In this document: positions 49,462 through 58,308 of the stretch, one piece after another
Layout: each line of letters opens with the position of its first letter
How positions within the stretch are numbered: the first letter of the stretch is position 1
Translations under genes and position numbers: made by a program
Assembly: GCF_018343625.1 (NCBI RefSeq)
Contig: NZ_JAGYPG010000003.1
Coordinates: forward strand, 439,003-503,002
Reading direction: 5' to 3'
Length of the DNA: 64,000 nucleotides
From: Lederbergia citri
GTDB lineage: Bacteria; Bacillota; Bacilli; Bacillales; Bacillaceae_C
The notes under the pieces: generated by a model
What the model was told of the DNA's origin: nothing
The model's database searches: none
The model's input: only the letters and a program-made list of their open reading frames with translations

Positions 49462-50223
49462 TTGAAGAAAAACACAGCATTATTTTCAATCATTGTCTTT
49501 GCATCCATGTTCCTTGGAGGATGTTCGGGTGTTCAAAACCAAACAGGATTCTTTTACAATACATTCGTTCGTCCATTTGCATTTTTAATACATGAAATTG
49601 GATCTTTCCTTGGTGGTAATTTTGGTTTGGCCATCATTATTATTACGTTGCTCATTCGCTTGGTACTTATGCCTTTTATGTTAAAAACCTATAAGAATCA
49701 GCAATTAATGAAAATCAATATGGAAAAAATGAAGCCTGAAATGGAAGAAATCCAAAAGAAGACGAAAGAAGCGAAAACGCCTGAAGAAAAACAAAAAGCT
49801 CAACAGGAAATGATGGCCTTGTATCAAAAGCACAACATTAACCCATTGAATATGGGATGTCTTCCAATGCTGATACAAATGCCGATATTAATGGGGCTTT
49901 ATTACGCCATTCGTGGATCGGAAGAAATAGCGACTCATACGTTTTTATGGTTTGATTTGGGACAAAGAGATATTCCACTGATGTTGATCGCTGGATTGGT
50001 ATATTTTATTCAATCCCAAGTTTCCATGGCAACTGTTCCAGAAGCGCAGAAAAAGCAAATGCAAATGTTTTCCTTCCTTTCTCCGGTCATGATCATGTTC
50101 ATATCATTTTCCGCCCCTGCAGCGTTACCTTTATATTGGGTAGTGGGTGGAACGTTCTTAATCATTCAGACATGGATTGGGCATAAATATTATAGACAGC
50201 ATCCCGAAAAAGCAAAAGAATAG
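49462..50223 (+). CDS. yidC: YidC/Oxa1-family membrane insertase (SpoIIIJ/YqjG type)
   Basis: A 253-residue insertase. Lipoprotein signal KKNTALFSIIVFASMFLGG with lipobox GGC; five membrane spans; the cytoplasmic coiled region rich in Lys/Glu (MKPEMEEIQKKTKEAKTPEE) and the MLIQMPILMGLYYAIRGSEE segment are diagnostic. It inserts membrane proteins, alone or with SecYEG; Bacillus normally has two paralogues. The TTG start at 49462 is chosen because GAAGGGTG precedes it at good distance; GTG 49453 is an alternative. Its terminator follows. Confidence 0.93.
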   Translation: MKKNTALFSIIVFASMFLGGCSGVQNQTGFFYNTFVRPFAFLIHEIGSFLGGNFGLAIIIITLLIRLVLMPFMLKTYKNQQLMKINMEKMKPEMEEIQKKTKEAKTPEEKQKAQQEMMALYQKHNINPLNMGCLPMLIQMPILMGLYYAIRGSEEIATHTFLWFDLGQRDIPLMLIAGLVYFIQSQVSMATVPEAQKKQMQMFSFLSPVMIMFISFSAPAALPLYWVVGGTFLIIQTWIGHKYYRQHPEKAKE

Positions 50224-50233
50224 TTAGATATGG

Positions 50234-50264
50234 ATAGCCTTCATTATGGGGGCTATTCTTTTTT
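50234..50264 (+). terminator. Terminator after yidC
   Basis: ATAGCC and GGCTAT arms are followed by TCTTTTTT. Confidence 0.8.
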
Positions 50265-50348
50265 GTCCAATTTTGAAACATTTCTTCATGTTGATTCGTC
50301 TAGTAACGAAGAGAGAAATATAAAATTAGGGATATAGGGGGAAAAAGA

Positions 50349-51587
50349 GTGAAAAAGAAATATTGGTTTTGGATTTTGTCAATCATTGTAGTATTGGCAA
50401 TTGGCATTACAATTTTTTTGAGCATGAATAAAGGGCCAAAAATGGCAGATAACCCTATTAGTGAGACACCGATTACGGTGCAAAAAGCAAAGGAAGAAGA
50501 ATTAATAGAGACCATTCTTGTTACAGGTAAAATAGTTCCTGAAGATGAACAAAAGATTTTTTTAGAGCCTGAAAAAGGAGAAATAAGTGAGTATAAAGTT
50601 GAGGAAAATCAAACAGTAAAGGCAGGAGATCCTTTATTCATATATGATTCTTCAAAACTAAAAACACAGTTTAATAGAGCAGTTCGTGAAAGAGATTTAA
50701 TTCAAGGTAGGGCAAAAACTGAACAAAACCAAATAGCGGAAATGAATAAAAAGATTGCGAATACGAAAAAGAAAGTCGGTGTACCTCAGAAGGTTAAGTC
50801 AGCTGACCCAGAGGCAGAGGATGAAACAATCATTCCGGTAACGCAAGATGATGTAAACCATCTCATGAATGAAAAGATACAATTGGAAATCCAATATGAA
50901 GGCACAAAAGCCGAGATTGAAGGGGCACAGGAACAAATCAATGAACTTGATGCGCAAATTAAAGCAATGACGGTGACAAGTAAAATTGATGGAATCGTTG
51001 TGAAGGTCAATAAAAATACTGTAAAAAGTGAAACTGGGGCAAATGAGCCAGTCATACATATAACTTCTAGCGAACCATTTAAAGTTATTGGAACAATGAG
51101 TGAATTTGATGCCGTAAAAATTCAAAAAGATCAAGCAGTAGTTGTTCGACCAAAGGTTTATAAGGACAGAGAGTGGAGAGGTGTAGTCGAATCTGTTTCC
51201 CAATTTCCGAATGATGAAGGGGGAGGCGAAGACTTTGGTGGAGGCATGGGTGGAGGAAATGTTACGATGTATCCTTTCAAAGTAGCCATAACAGATAATA
51301 CATCAGAACTACGCCAAGGCTTCCATGTTTCTTTAGAAGTAAAAATTAGCGGTGAAGGAAAATCACTTGTCGTTCCTCATATGGCAATCGTTGATGAAGA
51401 CGGAATGTCGGTCATTTATGTTTTAAAAGACGGGAAATTAGAAAGACGTGAAATCCAAACTGGTAAAATGAACGACGAATTTATCGAGGTTACAAATGGT
51501 ATCAGCTTAGGCGAACTAGTCGTCACTATGCCTTTTGAAGGCATGCATGATGGAATGGAAGTGGTCTCCTATGATGAAGTTAAGTGA
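50349..51587 (+). CDS. Efflux adaptor (HlyD/MacA, YknX-like)
   Basis: A 412-residue membrane-fusion protein with an N-terminal anchor (WFWILSIIVVLAIGITIFL). Lipoyl-like and barrel halves (ETILVTGKIVPEDEQKIFLE, then AMTVTSKIDGIVVKVNKNTV) flank a coiled-coil hairpin (about 105-210). A Gly-rich loop (GGGEDFGGGMGGG) follows near 296-308. The GTG start at 50349 follows ATAGGGGG. It overlaps the ATPase gene. With the next two genes it forms a YknXYZ/MacAB-type system, in Bacillus linked to export or resistance to toxic peptides. Confidence 0.9.
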   Translation: MKKKYWFWILSIIVVLAIGITIFLSMNKGPKMADNPISETPITVQKAKEEELIETILVTGKIVPEDEQKIFLEPEKGEISEYKVEENQTVKAGDPLFIYDSSKLKTQFNRAVRERDLIQGRAKTEQNQIAEMNKKIANTKKKVGVPQKVKSADPEAEDETIIPVTQDDVNHLMNEKIQLEIQYEGTKAEIEGAQEQINELDAQIKAMTVTSKIDGIVVKVNKNTVKSETGANEPVIHITSSEPFKVIGTMSEFDAVKIQKDQAVVVRPKVYKDREWRGVVESVSQFPNDEGGGEDFGGGMGGGNVTMYPFKVAITDNTSELRQGFHVSLEVKISGEGKSLVVPHMAIVDEDGMSVIYVLKDGKLERREIQTGKMNDEFIEVTNGISLGELVVTMPFEGMHDGMEVVSYDEVK

Positions 51588-52251
51588 GATTACAAAGGTA
51601 TATGGGAATGGCGTGTTACAAGTCCCTGTTTTACATGATATTAATTTAACCATCGAGGATGGCGAATTTGTTTCCATTATGGGGCCATCAGGGTCCGGCA
51701 AATCGACATTAATGAATATTATCGGATTTCTCGACTACCCAACATCCGGTACCTTTGAATTAAAAGGGGAAAAAATTGGACTTGTAAAAGAGAAGAAGCT
51801 TGCTCGATTAAGAAATGAGCATATTGGATTTGTTTTTCAACAATTCTTTTTGCTGCCAAGGTTGAATGCGCTAAAAAATGTTGAATCACCTCTCATATAT
51901 GCAGGGATATCAAAGCGTGAGCGATCGGAAAGAGCGAAACAAATGCTCGAAAAGGTTGGATTAGAGGATCGAATGAAACATTTGCCAAACCAGTTATCTG
52001 GAGGTCAAAAGCAGCGTGTTGCAATCGCTAGAGCCCTAGTGAATCATCCCTCTATCATACTAGCAGATGAACCAACAGGAGCTCTTGATTCTAAAACAAG
52101 TGAACAAATCATGCAGTTGTTAGTTCAGTTAAACAAAGAAGGAAAAACTGTTATTATTGTCACCCATGAAGAAGAAGTGGCAGCCTATACCAATAGAATC
52201 ATTACGTTGAAGGATGGAAGAATTACAGATGACCGGAGGAAGAAATCATGA
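51571..52251 (+). CDS. ABC transporter ATPase, MacB/YknY-like
   Basis: A 226-residue ATPase. Walker A GPSGSGKST, signature LSGGQKQR, Walker B IILADEPTGALD and H-loop VTHEEEVA are intact. The start at ATG 51571 (or 51574) lies within the end of the adaptor gene, a 17-bp overlap. Its last four bases overlap the permease start (ATGA). This class (LolD/MacB type) powers extrusion or mechanotransmission rather than import. Confidence 0.95.
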   Translation: MMKLSEITKVYGNGVLQVPVLHDINLTIEDGEFVSIMGPSGSGKSTLMNIIGFLDYPTSGTFELKGEKIGLVKEKKLARLRNEHIGFVFQQFFLLPRLNALKNVESPLIYAGISKRERSERAKQMLEKVGLEDRMKHLPNQLSGGQKQRVAIARALVNHPSIILADEPTGALDSKTSEQIMQLLVQLNKEGKTVIIVTHEEEVAAYTNRIITLKDGRITDDRRKKS

Positions 52252-53453
52252 GTATATGGGAAAGCTTTAAAATCGCCCTCTCTTCCATTTGGAACCATAA
52301 GATTCGGTCGGTATTGACGATGCTTGGAATCATCATTGGTGTGGCAGCTGTCATTACGATTGTTGCCATTGGTCAAGGCGCACAAACTCAATTGACAGAC
52401 GAACTATTCAGTACAGATAAAAATGCCATCGAGCTTTTTTACGAACAAAACCCAACTGAAGATGGTTCAGAAATGATTTGGATGGAACCTGAACTAACCC
52501 ATGAAGACGTAGAGACTCTTGCAAAGGTTCCCGGAGTAAAAGCAGTTCTCGCGACAAACCAAGGCTGGGGAGCACTCGCCTATAATGACAAGCAGGGTGA
52601 AATGGAAATAACCGGAGTGGGGGCAGAATACTTCGCCGCAAGAAATATTAAAATCCTTGAAGGTCGTCCGATTAATGTTCGGGATAATGATGGCATGAAC
52701 CGCATTATTATGATTGATACAGTGGCTAGGAAAAAATTCTTTAAAGAAAACGAAAAGGTTATTGGAGAAATTGTCGACTTAAACGATAATCCTTATAAAA
52801 TCGTAGGTGTATATGAATCACCTACACCAGAGCAATTCCGCCACTCTGAATTTGGTGAAATGCTGATGCCCCGGGCCTTAATATCGTTAATGTTCGGGAA
52901 TAGAGAAATTGAAAGATTAGCAATTATTGCGAGCAATCCAGATAAAATTTCAGAAACAGGACGCCTCGCTGCTGATACTCTTACTAAAAGCAAAAAGCTC
53001 GAAGATGGAAAGTATAATATATTTGATTACTCACAATTCGAAGGCGAATTTAATCAGTTTATTTTAATCATTACTTTATTTATAGGAAGTGTTGCAGGGA
53101 TTTCTCTTTTAGTCGGAGGCATAGGTGTTATGAATATTATGCTTGTTTCCGTTACTGAAAGAACGAGAGAGATCGGGCTTCGCAAGGCTTTGGGGGCGAC
53201 TAGAGGAAAAATTTTACTCCAGTTTTTGATAGAATCCGTTACGTTGACCTCCTTGGGTGGTTTAATTGGACTCGGACTAGCCATTTTAGGAACATTGGTA
53301 ATTTCGCATTTCTCTCCTATTACAGCAACCATCAGTCCGCTAGTTGTTGTTATTGGAATTAGTTTTTCAGCGTTTATTGGGATAGTTTTCGGAATTCTTC
53401 CAGCCAATAAAGCCTCAAAGCTAAGCCCGATTGATGCTTTGCGATATGAATAA
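52248..53453 (+). CDS. ABC transporter permease, MacB/YknZ-like
   Basis: A 401-residue FtsX-type permease with four spans. The first span is at RSVLTMLGIIIGVAAVITIV; a large extracytoplasmic MacB periplasmic-core domain spans about residues 45-260. The three C-terminal spans begin with the conserved GGIGVMNIMLVSVTERTREI loop. It overlaps the ATPase gene by four bases. It completes the three-gene export system. Confidence 0.94.
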   Translation: MSIWESFKIALSSIWNHKIRSVLTMLGIIIGVAAVITIVAIGQGAQTQLTDELFSTDKNAIELFYEQNPTEDGSEMIWMEPELTHEDVETLAKVPGVKAVLATNQGWGALAYNDKQGEMEITGVGAEYFAARNIKILEGRPINVRDNDGMNRIIMIDTVARKKFFKENEKVIGEIVDLNDNPYKIVGVYESPTPEQFRHSEFGEMLMPRALISLMFGNREIERLAIIASNPDKISETGRLAADTLTKSKKLEDGKYNIFDYSQFEGEFNQFILIITLFIGSVAGISLLVGGIGVMNIMLVSVTERTREIGLRKALGATRGKILLQFLIESVTLTSLGGLIGLGLAILGTLVISHFSPITATISPLVVVIGISFSAFIGIVFGILPANKASKLSPIDALRYE

Positions 53454-53549
53454 AAATAAAGCTTATTATAATTACTTTCGATTTTACGTGGCAGGATTTT
53501 TAGTGAAAAAAGCAGAATGTATCAAGTAAAATTTAAATGAGGAGAATTA

Positions 53550-53960
53550 ATGATGGCAAAACAATTTTGGATTAATCTCCCGGTAAAAGATGTCGTTAAG
53601 TCAAAAGAGTTTTTCACAAAGCTCGGATTCACTTGCAGAATAATGCAAGGGGACTTTGCAGAATTACTCATCGGTGAACATAACGTTCAAGTAATGCTAT
53701 TTCCTGAAAATACTTTCTCCAATTTTACTAACAATGAAATCCTAGACACGAAGAATGCGACCGAGGTATTGTTTTCCATTGATGCCGAAAGCAGAGAAGA
53801 AGTAGATGAAATGGCAAGGAAGGCTGAAGAAGCCGGCGGAACTATTTTTGGAAAACCCGGAGAAAGTCAAGGCTGGATGTATGCGTGTGGTTTCGCTGAT
53901 TTGGATGGGCATCGTTGGAATGTGTTATTTATGGATATGGACAAAATGTCTAAAGCATAG
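53550..53960 (+). CDS. VOC-family (glyoxalase-like) protein
   Basis: A 136-residue vicinal-oxygen-chelate fold protein (FWINLPVKDVVKSKEFFTKL at the start, ADLDGHRWNVLFMDMDKM at the end). Such proteins include glyoxalases, dioxygenases and antibiotic-binding proteins; this short type has unknown substrate. ATG 53550 (or 53553) follows TGAGGAGAA. It is a single gene behind the ABC system. Confidence 0.88.
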   Translation: MMAKQFWINLPVKDVVKSKEFFTKLGFTCRIMQGDFAELLIGEHNVQVMLFPENTFSNFTNNEILDTKNATEVLFSIDAESREEVDEMARKAEEAGGTIFGKPGESQGWMYACGFADLDGHRWNVLFMDMDKMSKA

Positions 53961-54008
53961 AAAGCTGAGATTTATAAGCAAGCATATAAAGGGGTATAAA
54001 TGAACTTT

Positions 54009-54042
54009 GAAAAGATCAGGCGGTGTTGGCCCGATCTTTTCT
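54009..54042 (+). terminator. Terminator after the VOC gene
   Basis: GAAAAGATC and GATCTTTTC arms have inner GGC/GCC pairing. It abuts the tandem repeat block. Confidence 0.7.
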
Positions 54043-54370
54043 ATAATCTTCTGAGGGTATTGGAACAGACAGCATGTAATTTTCGCTTTTCAGTTCGGTT
54101 GCGGAATGAATTGGGACAGATTTCATGAATATTACGTTTTTCAGTCTCGATTGGGAGTGAATCAGGACAGACCGCATGAATATTACGTTTTTCAGTCTCG
54201 ATTGGGTGTGAATGGGGACAGACCGCAAGAATATTTCGTTTTTCAGTCTCGATTGGGTGTGAATTGGGACGTACCACATTAATATTTCACTTTTCGGTCC
54301 CAATCGAGAGTGAATCAGTACATACCGCTAGTCTTTTTTGCTTTTCGATCTCAATCGAGCCTAAAACGGG
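54041..54370. repeat. 51-bp tandem repeat, about six units
   Basis: Units start at 54091, 54142, 54193, 54244, 54295 and 54346, each beginning CAGT/CGGT/CGATCTC, exactly 51 bp apart; a weaker unit precedes them from about 54041. The central units are most alike (CAGTCTCGATTGGGTGTGAA). Because 51 is divisible by three, minus-strand frames stay open as 17-residue repeats (for example SHPIETEKRNI), but there is no convincing ribosome site, and I do not call a gene. Confidence 0.9.
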
Positions 54371-54561
54371 AAGGAACCCGAGAATTTACTCAAATTCCGT
54401 CCAGATACTCCCTAAATCGTATTAGAAAACATAAATTTGGCGATACATACTCCCTCAATTCTGAAACACCCGATTCTGTCCAAATCTATTTTCGATACGA
54501 AACCTTCGCTGAATCACGATTGATATCCTCAATAAGTAATAGCAAAGACTATCAATTTTCC

Positions 54562-55491
54562 TTATTTAAAATGATAGTAACGGTCATCCTTCCCAAGTAT
54601 TTGCCCTCTTTTCAAAACATCCCGCGATGCCAAGGACTCTAAAAACATACAAATGGGTTCATAGATTTTGGGTTTTCCAGTTAAATATCTTTCCGTACTA
54701 GCATAACCATGCTTGATTAATAGTTCACATATGATTCTTGTGCTGGATACGCCGCTTTCCAAAAATTCTAGAGCTTTATCCTTACTAAATGACTCTGGAT
54801 CCACCCGAAAAGTATCTTCGAAAATATAATCTTCAATATCAAAAGATGTAAAAGATGGTGTAGGAGATTGGCTCTTTGAATATTCGAACGTTCGTTGCTC
54901 CCGTACTTGTTCCATATGTTCCCGAATAAGTTTTTTAAGTTTTTCAATATGTTTATCTAGTAAGGGGAGGTCAATATCTAAGTATGACTGAAATTCTTCT
55001 GGTATTTCAAAATCATCGGCTAAAAAGGGAATTTCCTCCCTCAGTTTCCAATTGTTTTTAAATTTTAATAAGAGTTCATCCATTTCATAGTCGATAACGT
55101 TAAAACCTTTTCGGATTTCACTGATAATTTCGGGTAAAAAACCGGTATGTTCTTTAAAATGTTCAATCCCAAATCTTCGAATTTCATTCGTCACTTTATG
55201 CCTCACGATATATTGATAACGCAAGGGCCTTCCACACTCACACGGAGTCTCCGGATTAGTAAAGCCATTATCAATATAGTCTTCTAAAATCCATTCGTCC
55301 AACAGCATTTCGGCTTCATCCAAATCTGCATGTTCCGGGATGACCATTCCTTTATCAGTAGCCATTACATTTGCAAAAGCCGTTTTTTTACCTCTTTTTA
55401 CGTGATGTTGAATAAATTCTTTCTGTTCAGGGGTAAGGGAGTCAAAGATTAAATCCTTTTCGCTTCTAGATAAAACAATTTTCATTTCCAC
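54562..55491 (-). CDS. Uncharacterised protein, possibly DUF3895-containing
   Basis: A 309-residue soluble protein. A Cys pair in PCECGRPLRYQYIVRHK (about residue 82) may be part of a small zinc site. The middle is highly charged and helical. The C-terminal 75 residues (STRIICELLIKHGYASTERYL, then MFLESLASRDVLKRG) look like a small winged-helix-like module that I tentatively link to DUF3895. ATG 55491 follows TAAGGAGGAG. It is flanked by the tandem repeat and a terminator, so it is a single-gene unit. Function unknown. Confidence 0.75.
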   Translation of the reverse strand: MEMKIVLSRSEKDLIFDSLTPEQKEFIQHHVKRGKKTAFANVMATDKGMVIPEHADLDEAEMLLDEWILEDYIDNGFTNPETPCECGRPLRYQYIVRHKVTNEIRRFGIEHFKEHTGFLPEIISEIRKGFNVIDYEMDELLLKFKNNWKLREEIPFLADDFEIPEEFQSYLDIDLPLLDKHIEKLKKLIREHMEQVREQRTFEYSKSQSPTPSFTSFDIEDYIFEDTFRVDPESFSKDKALEFLESGVSSTRIICELLIKHGYASTERYLTGKPKIYEPICMFLESLASRDVLKRGQILGKDDRYYHFK

Positions 55492-55516
55492 TCCTCCTTA
55501 GAACAAAAAATATGTA

Positions 55517-55543
55517 TGAAAAAAACGAGGCCTTAACCTCGTT
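55517..55543 (-). terminator. Minus-strand terminator downstream of the ilvA unit
   Basis: On the minus strand AACGAGG and CCTCGTT arms are followed by a T7 tract. It lies between the repeat block after ilvA and the uncharacterised gene. Confidence 0.8.
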
Positions 55544-55603
55544 CATCAATGCTAAACAAATTATTAATTGAAACTTTGTTGATAACTTCTAGGAAATAGT
55601 TCC

Positions 55604-55873
55604 GTCTAGCTCCAGCGCCTAGCAACTATCAAACTTTCGGTTTTCTTCCTACGATAAGTCAACATCGGCTCGCCTATTGTCTAGCTGCAGGCTCCAGCCC
55701 CTCGAGGTCAAATAACCTGAGGGAATAAAGTCAAAGAGCGACTTTTTTGCCTCAGAACATTTGCTTGTCGGGGCTGATCGGGCGCCTTCCGCTTTTCGTG
55801 CCTCACCGTGTTTCCTTTATCTCGTCAGAACCCTAAAAATTTTGTACGTTGCAGAACAGGCGCCTACGCTTTT
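55604..55873. repeat. Intergenic repeat family, copy B, interrupted by a second element
   Basis: The left part (GTCTAGCTCCAGCGCCTAGC to CAACATCGGCTCGCCTATT) and right part (CGTGCCTCACCGTGTTTCC to AGGCGCCTACGCTTTT) correspond to one repeat of the type at 14908-15048 and 62822-62974. They are separated by a different repeat at 55679-55797. Confidence 0.85.
55679..55797. repeat. Second intergenic repeat type nested inside copy B
   Basis: About 119 bp, beginning GTCTAGCTGCAGGCTCCAGC and ending GGGCGCCTTCCGCTTTTC. It includes CCCCTCGAGGTC and GACTTTTTTGCCTC blocks known from intergenic repeats in many Bacillus genomes. It shares only its ends (GTCTAGCT, CGCTTTTC) with the host repeat, so it looks like an insertion or end-matched recombination product. 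Confidence 0.8.
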
Positions 55874-55893
55874 ATACTTATAGTCACATTTTA

Positions 55894-57162
55894 TCATATC
55901 AAAAGATGGAATAACGTGCTGTCTTTATTCACTTCTGTAAAAGGAAACCCTTTTTGCTCCATACGCTCGATGAGACCTTCGTAATCTTCTTTTCGTTTCA
56001 ATTCAATTCCGACAAGTCCTGGGCCACTTTCTTTATTGTTTTTCTTCGTATATTCAAACGTAGTGATATCGTCATCCGGACCGAGTACACCGTCTAGGAA
56101 TTCACGCAATGCTCCTGCACGTTGTGGGAAGTTGATGATGAAGTAATAAAGCAATCCTTCATAAATCAAAGATTTTTCCTTGATTTCCTGCATTCTTCCG
56201 ATATCATTATTTCCCCCACTGATTACACAAATAACTGATTTTCCTTTGATTTCCTCTTTGTAAAAATCAAGTGCTGCAATTGGTAGGGCACCTGCAGGTT
56301 CAGCAATAATCGCATGTTCATTATATAGATCTAGGATGGTCGTACACACTTTTCCTTCTGGAACAGGGATGATGTCATCCACATATTTTTTGCAAATTTC
56401 ATATGTTTTTTGACCTACACATTTCACTGCGGCTCCATCAACAAACTTGTCGATAGATTCGAGTGGAGTTACTTGGTTATTTTCCAAAGCAGTCTTCATA
56501 CTGGCTGCTCCTTCTGGCTCAACTCCGATGATACGGGTATGAGGAGAAAGATTTTTGATATATGCGCTTAAACCAGCAACAAGTCCGCCTCCGCCAATGC
56601 TTCCAAATACAAAATCAACGGGCTCTTCTATATCATTCATGATCTCAACAGCTACTGTTCCTTGCCCAGCAATAATATCGAGATCGTCAAATGGATGAAT
56701 GAAGATTTTACCTTCTTTTTGGGCATATTCATTCGCACTTTCGGATGAATCATCAAACGTATCACCTACGAGGACGATTTCCACATAGTTACGGCCGAAC
56801 ATTCTTACTTGATCAATTTTTTGCTTAGGTGTTGTTTGTGGCATGAAAATTTTTCCGGAAATCCCTAGTTGAGAGCATGCATAGGCAACCCCTTGAGCAT
56901 GATTTCCCGCACTGGCACAAACAATTCCTTTTTCACGTGCTTCGTTTTCAATCGATTTAATTTTATAATAAGCACCACGTAATTTAAACGATCGTACGTG
57001 CTGCAAATCTTCTCTTTTCACGTAAACATGACAGTCATATTTTTCAGATAAACGCTCGTTTTTTTGCAAAGGCGTATGTGCTACCACATCTTTTAAGCGC
57101 TGATATGCAATGAGAATATCTTCCACATGTACTGTCTTCGATTTTTCTTTTGTCTGATTCAT
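55894..57162 (-). CDS. ilvA: Threonine ammonia-lyase (threonine dehydratase)
   Basis: A 422-residue PLP enzyme that deaminates threonine to 2-oxobutanoate, the first step of isoleucine synthesis. The PLP lysine is in VRSFKLRGAYYKI, the Gly-rich phosphate loop is GSIGGGGLVAGL, and ASAGNHAQGVAYA precedes. The C-terminal 90 residues form one ACT-like regulatory domain (YFIINFPQRAGALREFLDGV), as in short Bacillus IlvA. The start at ATG 57162 is the first after GGAAGTGGG. It is monocistronic with a candidate cre site upstream. Confidence 0.95.
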   Translation of the reverse strand: MNQTKEKSKTVHVEDILIAYQRLKDVVAHTPLQKNERLSEKYDCHVYVKREDLQHVRSFKLRGAYYKIKSIENEAREKGIVCASAGNHAQGVAYACSQLGISGKIFMPQTTPKQKIDQVRMFGRNYVEIVLVGDTFDDSSESANEYAQKEGKIFIHPFDDLDIIAGQGTVAVEIMNDIEEPVDFVFGSIGGGGLVAGLSAYIKNLSPHTRIIGVEPEGAASMKTALENNQVTPLESIDKFVDGAAVKCVGQKTYEICKKYVDDIIPVPEGKVCTTILDLYNEHAIIAEPAGALPIAALDFYKEEIKGKSVICVISGGNNDIGRMQEIKEKSLIYEGLLYYFIINFPQRAGALREFLDGVLGPDDDITTFEYTKKNNKESGPGLVGIELKRKEDYEGLIERMEQKGFPFTEVNKDSTLFHLLI

Positions 57163-57255
57163 CGCGCTAAACCCACTTCCTTCGCCAAATTTGAATATTT
57201 TTATATTATAGCATGTTAAAAGCATAATGAACATATGAATATTCGCAATATTTTG

Positions 57256-57269
57256 TGAAAGCGTTGTCA
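57256..57269. promoter_or_regulatory. Candidate cre (CcpA) site upstream of ilvA
   Basis: TGAAAGCGTTGTCA matches the 14-bp cre consensus TGWAANCGNTNWCA at every position. It lies about 95 bp upstream of the ilvA start codon. CcpA control is inferred. Confidence 0.5.
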
Positions 57270-57299
57270 ATTTTATCTAACTCTTGTACAAGACGAAAA

Positions 57300-57968
57300 T
57301 TAATGATATTCAAAATCAGCTGTTATTGTACTCATAATATCTGTTGAGCCGGGCTGAATAGGAGTCGTGGCCGCACCTTTTACAAAAGCGGTCGTTTCAA
57401 AAGGAATTGGTCCACTAGGTTGCTTTGGATTTTCAGTTATTAAAATAGGTGTTTTAACTAAATGTACCTTTAGTGTTCGGGCAATTGTTTCGGCCTTTTC
57501 AATTGCATTGACCACTGCTAGAGACAATGCTTCTTTGTAGTATTGGTCATAATTGGATATTTCAAACTTTACATTCGAAACTATATTAGCCCCATTTTTG
57601 ACGGCTTCATCTACTACCTTTCCAGACATTTCAATTTGGAAAATACTTATTTCTAGCAAATGATCCACTTTATATGTTCTAAATTCCTGCTTTCCGTCAA
57701 CAAAATCATATTGCGGAAAGATAGAGTAATCTACCGTTTTAATTTGCTTGTCCTTTATCCCCATTTGATTTAATGCCCGCTTAATTTTCGTAATCAACTC
57801 AGCATTTTCTTCCTGAGCTAGCTTTAATGTTTTACTCTCGGTTGAAGCTCCCAATGTTACTTTAGCGTGATCAGGCTGAACAGAAACTTTTCCTTCTCCA
57901 ATCACTTGAATGATCTCTTTTTTGTTTTCAAGAATTGTATTTGGGTATCGATAAGATTGATAATGCAA
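57300..57968 (-). CDS. SIMPL-domain (DUF541) protein
   Basis: A 222-residue SIMPL-domain protein (VIGEGKVSVQPDHAKVTLGA at the start, LSLAVVNAIEKAETIARTL in the middle, GSTDIMSTITADFEY at the end). The family forms large oligomeric barrels, has been tied to envelope or oxidative-stress functions, and is biochemically unassigned. No signal peptide is visible, unlike many members. ATG 57968 follows GTGGGGGG. It probably shares orientation but not transcript with ilvA. Confidence 0.88.
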   Translation of the reverse strand: MHYQSYRYPNTILENKKEIIQVIGEGKVSVQPDHAKVTLGASTESKTLKLAQEENAELITKIKRALNQMGIKDKQIKTVDYSIFPQYDFVDGKQEFRTYKVDHLLEISIFQIEMSGKVVDEAVKNGANIVSNVKFEISNYDQYYKEALSLAVVNAIEKAETIARTLKVHLVKTPILITENPKQPSGPIPFETTAFVKGAATTPIQPGSTDIMSTITADFEYH

Positions 57969-58204
57969 AATTGCCCCCCACTTTCAGTTATTTATTAATA
58001 TGTACGGATGTTTTAAAAGAAAGATACAGGGAATGTGAAATTTAAATTAAAAGAAATTGTGGTGGGTACTAAGACCTAATTCGATTGACACTTTAATCCA
58101 GTAATGTTAGCATGTTAAAAAATAATTAACACTAAACCTATCGGAATTATAAAGAAAACAGAAAAAAACAAGTATATATCGCTATGAGATTAACAATCTA
58201 ACTA
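57969..58204. other. Intergenic, no gene seen
   Basis: AT-rich DNA between the divergent SIMPL gene and the urocanase operon. No conserved RNA motif or ORF is recognised; the operon's promoter and palindrome follow at its right end. Confidence 0.4.
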
Positions 58205-58259
58205 TTGACTATTGACGTAATATTATTTAGAATTCGAATAAACTGATAATATATTATCA
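58205..58259 (+). promoter_or_regulatory. Promoter and perfect palindrome before the urocanase-type operon
   Basis: TTGACT (58205-58210), 17 bp, then TAGAAT (58228-58233). Just downstream is TGATAATATATTATCA (58244-58259), a perfect 16-bp palindrome covering the expected transcription start. It is a candidate operator for an unlinked or off-window regulator. Confidence 0.45.
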
Positions 58260-58308
58260 TATAGTAATAATGGATTATCTATATATGAGAAATAGAGGAG
58301 GGGCGGAA

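Noticed and set aside
54016..54303. 95-residue minus-strand ORF made of 17-residue repeats (and a 78-residue one in another frame)
   Set aside because: Both are by-products of the 51-bp tandem repeat, whose period is divisible by three; no convincing ribosome site, and neither frame is favoured.
54041..54370. Possible CRISPR array
   Set aside because: Units are contiguous 51-bp tandem repeats without unique spacers, and no cas genes are present.
57163..57299. T-box or leader attenuator upstream of ilvA
   Set aside because: The leader is too short, and no T-box sequence or terminator/antiterminator pair is visible.
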